From positions 1 to 39,853 of the forward strand of contig CAIWRM010000264.1 in NCBI GenBank assembly GCA_903915075.1: 39,853 nt of DNA, in the 5' to 3' direction. The translations under genes and the position numbers were made by a program. Below, in pieces: positions 11,601-17,626 of this stretch. Numbering within the stretch: position 1 is the first letter of the stretch; each line of letters starts with the position of its first letter. This stretch comes from an uncultured Microbacteriaceae bacterium (GTDB lineage Bacteria > Actinomycetota > Actinomycetes > Actinomycetales > Microbacteriaceae). The notes beneath the pieces are model-generated. The model worked only from the letters and a program-made list of their open reading frames with translations, searched no databases and was not told the origin of the DNA.

Positions 11601-14600
11601 TCGGCAACCAAGTATTCGGCGTCCGGTACTCAATCCGTGCGGACAGGTGTGTTCTACACCTCGGCTCCGAGCATCAGTCCAACGTCTTCGCAGCTGCACG
11701 GCGCCACCCTGTCGTTCGACCTGGGCACGTGGTCGGGCATTACCGACGGTGACGTGATGACGTTCAAGTGGATGAGGTGCACGAAGCCAATCAGCGCAGC
11801 AGTAGATGCTGGCAGCACAAGTGTCAACTGTGCCGATGTTACGAGCGCTGTATCGGCAACGTGGAGCGTGGCTCCGGGCGCAGATCCCACCACGGGCGAA
11901 TGGGTGCTTCCGGTTGACAAATCCTTGGATTTGACAACGACCACCGGCCAGTCGGGTAGGTACATTGTCGGTTATGCGAAGCTAACCCACTACCTAGATG
12001 CCGGGAAGACAGCATCGAAGCTTCGCTCGTATTTGACGGCGAGCACCGGCATGGTTCTTGAGGCGCCGTCCGTGACGGTGGCGCCCACAGTTTCGGGAAC
12101 AAACACCGTGGGGCAGACTCTGACCCGCGCCCAGGGCACGTGGCGAGGGGCCGAGGCGCCCACCTTCAGCACAGAGTGGTTCCGCTGCTCTTCAGCCGTG
12201 CCAAGCCCGGCGCCAGCCACGGTTCCTGAAGGATGCGTGGCGATTTCGGGTCAGAACACGGCCAGCTACACACTCGTTGATGCTGACCGCGAGAAGTTCG
12301 TTGGTGTTCTTGTCACCGCCACAAACGGCTCGGGAACCGCAACCTCGTTCTCGGTGACGACGGATGCCATTCGCGTGGTTCCGATAAACCTCACGGCTCC
12401 CGTGGTCTCAACCGACCGCCCCTCTGTTGGGCAGAATTTTGAAACGACCTTAGGAACATGGGACGGTTTCCCCGCACCGGCACTGACCGTGACGTGGTAC
12501 ACGTGCTCGGCGCCCGTGACGACCGCGTCAACATCGCTCAACCCCAGCGTGTGTTCGGCATTCGGAACGCCCGTGACGTATCCGGCCGGCACAACCACCG
12601 CATCGACCACGATTCCGGTGGGTTCCGCGCAGAAGTATGTTGCGGTGAAGGTACGGGCAGCAAACAGCGCGGGTGGTGCCGACAAGACGTCGATCACCAG
12701 TTCGCAGGTATGGGAAGTCCCCAACATCGGTGCGGTGAAGCCGAGCATGTCGGGAACGGCCAACGTGGGCGAGGTTCTGTCCGCCGCGAGTGGAACGTGG
12801 AACGAATTCCCCGCACCGCTCTCCACGACGTTTGAGTGGTTCCGCTGTGACAGTGCCGTCACGACCCCCGCGGCAACGCTCAGTGGATGTGGCACCCCAC
12901 TGTCGACGGCCACCACCTACACACTGGGACAAGCCGATTCCGGAAAGTTCATTGTGCTCCGCGTGATCAGGACAAATGTTGCCGGCACAGGCTCGTTCCA
13001 CAGTGCGTCGACGGTCAAGGTGCTCGAGGCGCCCGTTGCCACCGATGGCCCAACCACCTCTGCGGCCTCTGGCAACAACCAAGTGGGCACGACCTACAGC
13101 GTTGCTGTGGGCACGTGGCGAGGCGATACAGTGCCCGCAACACCGACGTATCAGTGGTACGCGTGTTCGGCTGCAATCGAGACCCCACTCAATGACGTGC
13201 CGGGCGGTACGACCTGTGCCACCATCTCTACGGCGACGTTAGCGACGTTCACACCCACGAGCGCTCAAGCCGGAAAGTATCTGTCAGTTCTCGTCACACG
13301 AACGAACACCGTGAACGGCACGAATGTCGTGAACTACGTGGCAGGGCCGGGCACCAAGCCCGGCACGGGCAAGAAGTTCAGCACATCGACGTTCGTGCGC
13401 CAAGCTCCGCAGACTTCGGCCACTCCGGCTCTGTCCGGAGCGGCGAACGTGGGTAGCACCGTCACGATGACACAGCCAGCCTGGACGGGCGACTTCCCGA
13501 CCAAAACGCTCACCGGTGCTCGCTGGTTCAGTTGTCCGGCCTTGGCGCCCGCAACGAGTGACTGCATTGAGATCACGTCCGAGACCGGCTCGAGCTTGAC
13601 CATTCAGGCGTCGTATGGCCCAACCTCCACCTCCACAGGCGGCCGCCAGATCTGGGTTCAGGCCTGGGCCGAAAACACGGTGGGACGCACCTATTCGGCG
13701 CCGGCAAAGACCATCACTGTCTCGGAGTCGCCCGTTCTCCTCACTGCCCCGTCAATTTCACACGCGGGCGCGAACCCTCAATCTGGCCAGGCGATAACCC
13801 TCACGAGGGGCACGTATCGATCCACGGCGGGAGCTAATGTAACGCCTGCCAACACGCGGAATGCCAGCTACGCCTGGTACTCGTGCCCCGCCGCGGATTC
13901 GGCGACCGCAGACTGCCGAGCTGTCGGCACAAACCCGATCACGTACACCCCCGCATCGAGTGAACGCGGCCGATTCATCTTTGCCATCGAGACGGTGACC
14001 AACAACATCAACACCTCGACGCAGGGAACGGCAGTTGTTGCCAGCTCGCCGCTGTCGACCCGAACGGGAGTAACTGGGCCTGTTAACGACGCACCCGCGG
14101 CTGCCACAGCACCAACACTGGGTTCGGGGGCTCTGAGAGTGGGCGACACGGTCACGGTGTCGGGTGACACGTGGACCAGCTTCCCCACCGAAATTACTAA
14201 GTCTTACCAGTGGTTCGCCTGCACGTCGGCTGTGCCGACGGCACCGGCCTCAGCTGCGGCAACCCCGACCGGGTGCACCTTGTTCAGTGGGCCAACGAGC
14301 GGGCCATCGGGCGCCTCGGTAACGCTCACAACCGCACAGGGCGACAGGCACATTCTGGCCAAGGTGACCGCAACAAACTCTGTTACCTCGACGGGCGCAT
14401 GGACGACGTCTCGCGGTGCTGTCACCATGGCTCCCGTCAACAAGACCACGCCAACACTTGCCGGCACGCCACAGGTGGGGAATACCATAACTTCGCGGAC
14501 CCCGATCGCCACAGATTGGCAGGCATTCCCCGCAGTGAATGCAACCACGGGATACACGTGGCGTTGGTTTACGTGTGATTCGGCCTATGCCGTTGCGCCA

Positions 14601-15101
14601 GAGACCCTTCCCGCCGACTGTGTGGTGACCACGGGCACAACAAAGATTCTGACCGTCACCGCGGCGATGAATGGCAAGTATCTTGTGGTGGAGGAGAAGG
14701 CCACGAACAGTGTGGGCAACGCGGTTGCTTACAGTGCTTCGACAACTGTTGTTCAGCAGCCCCTTAACGGGGGCACCGTCGCCAGCCTCGCGGGGGACGC
14801 CCTCGTGGGTAGTGAACTGACGGTCACGGGCGACACGTACAGCGGATATCCCTCGGTCACTTCACGTGTCTATACCTGGTACCAGTGCACGGCTGCTGTG
14901 ATTCGCCCGGCCAACAATGCAGCCACGCCTGCTGGGTGTTCCGCGATTCCTCTGGCGGGATCCGCGTCCACATTTACGCCGTCTTCGGATCAGACAGGAC
15001 GGCACATCATCGCCAAGGTAGTCGCATCGAACGGGGTGGGCGTTACGTCCCTGACAAAGTGGACGGCATCGCTGGGGCCCATCGTGAATCCACCCGCATA
15101 A
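2682..15101 (+). CDS. Giant secreted trypsin-like (S1A) serine protease with about 33 tandem Ig-like cysteine-paired repeats (4139 aa)
   Basis: Signal peptide MRGNRRLFGLLSSLLSAVLVASFLSMPDIATAEA; Pro/Thr-rich linker; IVGG start; triad motifs TAAHC, NDVALVQL, DTCQGDSGGPL; then repeated units with GTWxGxP...Y.W(Y/F).C....C.I....YTP...G.Y(L/I)...V.A.N. SD-like AGGGGG upstream of ATG 2682. Confidence 0.92.
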   Translation: MRGNRRLFGLLSSLLSAVLVASFLSMPDIATAEAAEPSVSGTPTDSAMAPMPSPTPTSPLPVPSATPTPSPFPSSLPAPAATDIPGVAPTSAAAKFGSGVTPKIVGGTPATIADAPWQVALIIAGAPSEYQGQFCGGTLIEPDWVATAAHCIDPAMTPAQLKILVGYDTLATSGVSRAVATSRIIVHPDYDDNTKENDVALVQLASPVTLSPGTIQTLPLANSTVSAGTSALITGWGNTAYPAESFPTGLRKATVSVVSDAACNVPYGGDIVAAHMLCAGTAGFTSDTCQGDSGGPLAVQVSGTWTLAGITSFGSGCATAPYPGVYAEVSAYNAWFNQYLPGTPVNSVAPVITVPAASGVSVGGVLAPKVSTTATPSTVSVNNGTWNASTGYSYFYSWYTCTTASAVATDALPDSCTVISGQTAATLPVLASYAGKFIVSGVKAQKTTNSDIFTTKFTKSTLQVRQVPSIGATKPSIISDDIGRVGVVHTADDGVWNGFSSPTFSYVWFACTTAVAASSSTAPAAAANCVAITPAQTAKTFTPTAAQDGKYLLVQVRATNDAQTNAVSQYSATTAKVFAPPANTVAPALSTNPAANPPTVGNTVTTTPGTWTGSALIPYTYQWYRCDSASASATDTLPSGCAAIDTGGTAATYTVQSADVTSGQKHLLARVRAANSFGTVDKYSASKGAAVKAAVRSTDPVVSGENQVGQVLTAASGDWTGGVPSPTFTYEWFKCTAAVAAATDTKPASCGATPVRVASSDPTYTPVTSDGGGYIVVKAIPFNGAVMTPRFSASTQIIRSFFSLVGDPVNSVAPVITVPAANGVSVGGVLAPKVSTNATAATISVNTGTWDASTGYTYSYTWYTCTTASAAATDALPDSCTVISGQTAATLPVLASFAGKFIVSGVKAAKTATPTVFTTKFTKSTLQVRQVPSIGATNPAISSASIGQVGVVHTADDGVWNGFSSPTFSYVWFACTTAVAASSSTAPATTNCVAITPAQTAKTFTPTAAQDGKYLLVQVRATNDAQTTAVSRYSATTANKVFAPPANTVAPVLSTNPAANPPTVGNTVTTTNGTWTGSAPITYTYQWYRCDAASASATDTLPSGCATIDTGGTAATYTVQSADVTSGQKHLLVRVRAANSFGTVDRFSASRGAAVRAAVRSTNPVVSGDNQVGQVLTAASGEWTGGVPSPTFTYEWFRCTAPVAAAADVRPTTCGATPIRAASASNTYTAVSADVGGYIVVRVIPFNGAVMTPRFSASTPLISSPPTNLTAPTYVVTGGVNATTPKVGGSVAVTAATQGTWSGTPAPSGRTYQWYTCSSAVTAANTKPESCTSISASGSATATLSVVAGYAGSFLSVAETITNTKGSATRWSAASVAVNQAASFSEDPAISGTAIDGFSVFATNVDNPVGFPRPSPSYAWYRCTSPLASAVSAAPTATPAGCSAISLATSSSYSVVYADAGNYLSVRVGLTNAANTAGTFRWSATTDRVTSQARNSVRPNVSAVSGTTAGAPKVGGTVTTTGGTWLGFPSVVREYQWYECTNAHAETMTEVPADCSEITDAATNPQTATLTVTADRVQKYLMVRVTGSNTGFNPVAAYSPTTQRTEQAPTVTESPQLVTNPDDGDRRFVGQPLGADQGTYNLGFPEATITVTWLRCSTSVATTASARPTTCVAIPVPAGTLFYTTSPADAGAFITFEERVSNTAGSVLRIPAVTRATAATPVNSLAPSVTGNAWIGNSLTANEGNWTGLPSVNRTRQWMECSTQHATAPTSAPADCTNVDGATGTQLALNSNDMEGKFYLVAVTGTNDAATVVKWSATTARVKIRPTVVAPAAILELSDDTTNSGIVGYNHKSSEGTWSGTAPLSASTYKWFLCTSRLVNAVSGPTSTPPTGCSAITTATAAGSTYTPVAADAGKYLVVSVTKTNGTESITSWSASTSGPLVTAIPNPTTPPSVTVTNGVSATQPKITQPGAASASAVNAVNGTWSTTTGAALSYRYEWFACPAAVTTAGASLPAGCAAISGATAQTLPLTRDNPQLIGKFLISRVTAFHALTPKNSNYRYSTSHSAAVQSAPWVKTPASVSGTNYVLAALTASAGEAYGLPAATRTFQWLRCSSPVTSPVSGVAANRPAACQPIAAQTSATYTLGDADFGSYIAVQTRWVNSLDTVGAMSFSTTTNQVVRGPVAIASPVISTSSATGQIVVGEDANVADGTWKPDGAQTRAYQWYRCTTTSTAADTKPATCSSIDGALAPAYTPELGETAASSDEGKYLVVGVTSTNADGSGTKFSASSTLVTRVPVNITAPSIDGRPFVGTPLAAGNGAWSGTPTPALSVAWFACPSSAEPGANSDEGCQAIPSATTSTYTPTAAQIGSHLQVRVRAVNSAGEAFWWSATTPAITEGPYSQVAPSVSGTAKVGAIAPLQATLGGWGGNPYPVVAGQWLRCDGQITTPLDRLTVAQAAPYSCQVISDATATTYTLVAADRGKFMAYAETASNGNVNGDAEKVSTTTATRVLMDPTPTEDPFITGAPEAGSAVPLRANPGTWIGHPTVTSTARYAWFRCTSPVNAPVDVIPSQCWGTATSAAAAVPIATTQDYSPVAANDLGKFLVVRVGRTSDGTNFFNRVSASTAAVTNPPASVGNPSINGGTRMNASAKPVPVVGKSLSVTPATWTGVTNPITHRWFRCSANVPLPSATLDPAVCTVSTASDANAATYSVTVADLGYYLLVEEAASNAAATKIKYTASTLVVQELPAWTTAPTVTGTRSAGSILTANNVVASEWTGTGAGTSGLTVAVAWYSCVNVVTNPATLPSDTANSCTRLTASTGLASNQYLVTSSDATNGSKITAFVTASNPATEATSPAQRTTYLVPVSAADAIVSAPANTVNPTVALISATTPEVGNSYEAKEGTWTGNPTFAYTWYACTSTVGSSVTTAPDSGLNPSGCALIADQTGKQLLLTLAMNGKYIVAGVTATNVVGSATKYSASGTQSVRTGVFYTSAPSISPTSSQLHGATLSFDLGTWSGITDGDVMTFKWMRCTKPISAAVDAGSTSVNCADVTSAVSATWSVAPGADPTTGEWVLPVDKSLDLTTTTGQSGRYIVGYAKLTHYLDAGKTASKLRSYLTASTGMVLEAPSVTVAPTVSGTNTVGQTLTRAQGTWRGAEAPTFSTEWFRCSSAVPSPAPATVPEGCVAISGQNTASYTLVDADREKFVGVLVTATNGSGTATSFSVTTDAIRVVPINLTAPVVSTDRPSVGQNFETTLGTWDGFPAPALTVTWYTCSAPVTTASTSLNPSVCSAFGTPVTYPAGTTTASTTIPVGSAQKYVAVKVRAANSAGGADKTSITSSQVWEVPNIGAVKPSMSGTANVGEVLSAASGTWNEFPAPLSTTFEWFRCDSAVTTPAATLSGCGTPLSTATTYTLGQADSGKFIVLRVIRTNVAGTGSFHSASTVKVLEAPVATDGPTTSAASGNNQVGTTYSVAVGTWRGDTVPATPTYQWYACSAAIETPLNDVPGGTTCATISTATLATFTPTSAQAGKYLSVLVTRTNTVNGTNVVNYVAGPGTKPGTGKKFSTSTFVRQAPQTSATPALSGAANVGSTVTMTQPAWTGDFPTKTLTGARWFSCPALAPATSDCIEITSETGSSLTIQASYGPTSTSTGGRQIWVQAWAENTVGRTYSAPAKTITVSESPVLLTAPSISHAGANPQSGQAITLTRGTYRSTAGANVTPANTRNASYAWYSCPAADSATADCRAVGTNPITYTPASSERGRFIFAIETVTNNINTSTQGTAVVASSPLSTRTGVTGPVNDAPAAATAPTLGSGALRVGDTVTVSGDTWTSFPTEITKSYQWFACTSAVPTAPASAAATPTGCTLFSGPTSGPSGASVTLTTAQGDRHILAKVTATNSVTSTGAWTTSRGAVTMAPVNKTTPTLAGTPQVGNTITSRTPIATDWQAFPAVNATTGYTWRWFTCDSAYAVAPETLPADCVVTTGTTKILTVTAAMNGKYLVVEEKATNSVGNAVAYSASTTVVQQPLNGGTVASLAGDALVGSELTVTGDTYSGYPSVTSRVYTWYQCTAAVIRPANNAATPAGCSAIPLAGSASTFTPSSDQTGRHIIAKVVASNGVGVTSLTKWTASLGPIVNPPA
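3715..6475 (+). repeat. Tandem duplication of a ~1.39 kb block (four Ig-like units each) inside the giant protease gene
   Basis: Matching landmarks at constant 1392-bp offset: AAYAGCGTGGCGCCGG 3717/5109, GGTTCCGAGCATTGGGGCAACGAA 4079/5471, TTTTTGCGCCCCCGGCGAATACGGTCGCACCG 4411/5803. Confidence 0.9.
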
Positions 15102-15152
15102 GCGCGAAGCCGAGCGGTGTTTCGGCCAGTTTTTGTGGCCGCGGCTTTGCGC
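15102..15152. terminator. Large imperfect inverted repeat after the giant protease gene, possible terminator or transcript-boundary hairpin
   Basis: GCGCGAAGCCG ... GGCCA GTTTTTG TGGCC ... CGGCTTTGCGC nested stems immediately after stop TAA 15099-15101; no clear 3' T-tract. Confidence 0.4.
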
Positions 15153-15214
15153 CCAAAGCGTTGAGGCGGCCGTAGGCCCGCCGATAGACTCGTCAGGAAT
15201 CGGGAGGGGAACCT

Positions 15215-17626
15215 GTGGCGTCGCAAGACCTTTCGGTAGCGCGCCTGCGCATCCTCTTCGGAGGCGACGTTGTCGAGGTTTCTGCCGGGGAAGAAGTATC
15301 TCTTGGCCGTTCCCCGGAGAATAGCGTCGTCGTTGCGCACGAACTGGTTTCTCGCGTCCATGCTCGAGTGACGTTCGACACATCGACAACTCCGCCAACG
15401 TGGACGATCACGGATGCTGACTCGGCTAACGGAGTTTTCGTTCGCGGTAAGCGCGAGTCACGCGTGGCCCTTTCCGCAGACACCATTATTCGCTTGGGGG
15501 ACGCTAAGGAAGGCCCGGCCGTAAAGTTTGAACTCGTGGCGTTGCCGACCACAACTGTCGAGGAAACGGCCTCGGAGGTTCAGTACGACATCGACGCAAC
15601 CGTGCTCGCCGGTGGCGCTCAGCACTCACGAGGTCACGAGACGCGTGTGAACTCTGCACGCACGTCCGCGCCTGTTGCTCCATCCGCCCCTTCCCCGCGT
15701 GCCATCCAGCGCGATCTCGGCAGCGGGGTCGTCATCGGCAAGTCCGCCGATGCCGACTTCTTCTTGGCGGATGTTTTGGTCTCGCGCCGACACGCGCGGC
15801 TCATCCGCCGAGACACGGGCTTGATCCTTGAGGACCTGGGCAGCACAAACGGCACATTCGTCAACGGCCAGGTCATTGCGGTGGCACCGGTCTTTGAGGG
15901 CGATGTCATCACCATTGGAAACACCGACCTCACCATACGTTCGGGTGAGCTCGACTACCTTCGCGCGGAGCAGGACACATCAGGAGGACTGTCCGTGTAC
16001 AACCTGGGGTTCACGATCAAGGGAGGCAAGTCTCTCCTGCGCGAGATCAATGTGCGCTCTGCCCCGGGAACACTCACCGCCGTTATCGGCCCGTCGGGCG
16101 CCGGAAAATCAACATTCTCAAAGATGATTGCCGGCCTCACCGAGCCGACCACGGGACAGGTTGTCTTCGACAGTTTTGATGTCCACAAGAATTTTGACCT
16201 CGTCCGTTCGCGCATCGGGCTCGTGCCTCAGGATGACGTCTTGCACACGTCCCTGAAGCTTGAAAAAGCGCTCATGTATGCGGCCAAGTTGAGGCTCAAC
16301 ACCGGCAACGACGATCTTGCTCGCAAGGCACAGGTCGACAAGGTCATCACGCAGCTCGAGCTGGACAATCACCGCGGCACACGCATCGATCGGTTGTCGG
16401 GCGGTCAGCGTAAGCGCGCCTCTGTTGCTCTCGAGCTCCTCACCGAGCCGTCTCTTCTCGTCTTGGACGAGCCAACGTCTGGCCTCGATCCAGCCTTGGA
16501 CCGCCAGGTGATGCAGACCCTCCGCGGTTTGGCAACGGGTGGCCGCGCGGTCCTTGTGGTCACCCACTCGGTGGCCTTTCTCGATGTCTGTGACGACGTC
16601 CTTATTCTGGCTCCCGGTGGCATGCCGGCCTACTACGGACCGTCTGACGGCATCGCCGAGTTCTTTGGAACGGGAGACTGGGCCGATATCTTCGCCGGGC
16701 TCACCGCCGACCCCCAGCGCTCATTCCGGAAATTCGTCGATGCAACGGGTAACCCGCCGCCGCCGGCAAGTGAAAAACTCAGCGAGCACGAAGGCGTGGC
16801 GGGCCGGGTGAGTCCGCGGTGGATGCAGCAGTTCACGACGCTGTGTGCCCGACAGCTGAGCCTGATCTTCTCCGACTGGGGCTATCTCGCATTTCTGTTT
16901 GCCCTTCCCGTGATTGTTGGCTTGCTTGTTCTCGTTGTTCCCGGCCAAGCCGGGCTGGGCATGGCGGCCCGGGCAACTCCGGCAGAGCCGGCGCAGCTTA
17001 TCGCCATGCTCGTGATCGGCGCATCGTTTATGGGAGCTTCGATTTCCATTCGAGACCTTGTGGGCGAGAGGCCCATCTTCTTGAGAGAACGCGCCGTAGG
17101 TTTGCCCATCTCGGCCTATCTCACCTCTAAGCTCTTGGTTTTCGGGGTGTTTTCGTGGGTCATGGCGGGAATCCTGACCCTGGTGACCTTCGCCGTTAAA
17201 CCCGGCCCAACAGAGTTCGTGGTGATCCCCGCGCCACAGCTAGAGCTCTTCTTGGCCCTTGGCTTGACGGCAAACACGTCCATGATTTTGGGACTCCTCC
17301 TGTCGTCCCTGGTTCGTTCGAGCGAGCAGGCCATGCCGCTGCTCATCATCGTGCTCATGGCCCAGTTGGTGCTCAACGGTGGCCTGCTTCCGCTGGCCGG
17401 CCGTCCCTTCGTCTACGAGCTCTCCTCGCTCGTCGTGGCAAAGTGGGGCTTTGCGATGGCGGCGAGTGGTGTGGATCTTCAGAACATCTCTCCGCCCCTG
17501 GAGGAAGACATGTTCTGGGATCACACCGTGGGCATGTGGGTGCTTGCGGCCTCGTGCATCATCGGGTTTGGTCTGCTGTTTTCCGCCATGACGCGCATAC
17601 GCCTCGAAGCGAAGTATCAGCGATGA
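15215..17626 (+). CDS. FHA-FHA-ABC transporter fusion (ATPase plus ABC-2 type permease), Rv1747-like architecture
   Basis: Two FHA domains (SLGRSPENSVVVAHELVSRVHARV...SANGVFV; VIGKSADADFFLADVLVSRRHARL...LGSTNGTFVNG); Walker A GPSGAGKST; signature LSGGQRKRASVALELL; Walker B LLVLDEPTSGLD; C-terminal TM segments. GTG start with GGGAGGGG SD. Confidence 0.93.
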   Translation: MASQDLSVARLRILFGGDVVEVSAGEEVSLGRSPENSVVVAHELVSRVHARVTFDTSTTPPTWTITDADSANGVFVRGKRESRVALSADTIIRLGDAKEGPAVKFELVALPTTTVEETASEVQYDIDATVLAGGAQHSRGHETRVNSARTSAPVAPSAPSPRAIQRDLGSGVVIGKSADADFFLADVLVSRRHARLIRRDTGLILEDLGSTNGTFVNGQVIAVAPVFEGDVITIGNTDLTIRSGELDYLRAEQDTSGGLSVYNLGFTIKGGKSLLREINVRSAPGTLTAVIGPSGAGKSTFSKMIAGLTEPTTGQVVFDSFDVHKNFDLVRSRIGLVPQDDVLHTSLKLEKALMYAAKLRLNTGNDDLARKAQVDKVITQLELDNHRGTRIDRLSGGQRKRASVALELLTEPSLLVLDEPTSGLDPALDRQVMQTLRGLATGGRAVLVVTHSVAFLDVCDDVLILAPGGMPAYYGPSDGIAEFFGTGDWADIFAGLTADPQRSFRKFVDATGNPPPPASEKLSEHEGVAGRVSPRWMQQFTTLCARQLSLIFSDWGYLAFLFALPVIVGLLVLVVPGQAGLGMAARATPAEPAQLIAMLVIGASFMGASISIRDLVGERPIFLRERAVGLPISAYLTSKLLVFGVFSWVMAGILTLVTFAVKPGPTEFVVIPAPQLELFLALGLTANTSMILGLLLSSLVRSSEQAMPLLIIVLMAQLVLNGGLLPLAGRPFVYELSSLVVAKWGFAMAASGVDLQNISPPLEEDMFWDHTVGMWVLAASCIIGFGLLFSAMTRIRLEAKYQR

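Noticed and set aside
17443-17622. Upstream extension of the PQQ-like ORF
   Set aside because: Overlaps the ABC transporter C-terminus in another frame; ATG 17623 overlaps its stop as expected for coupled genes.
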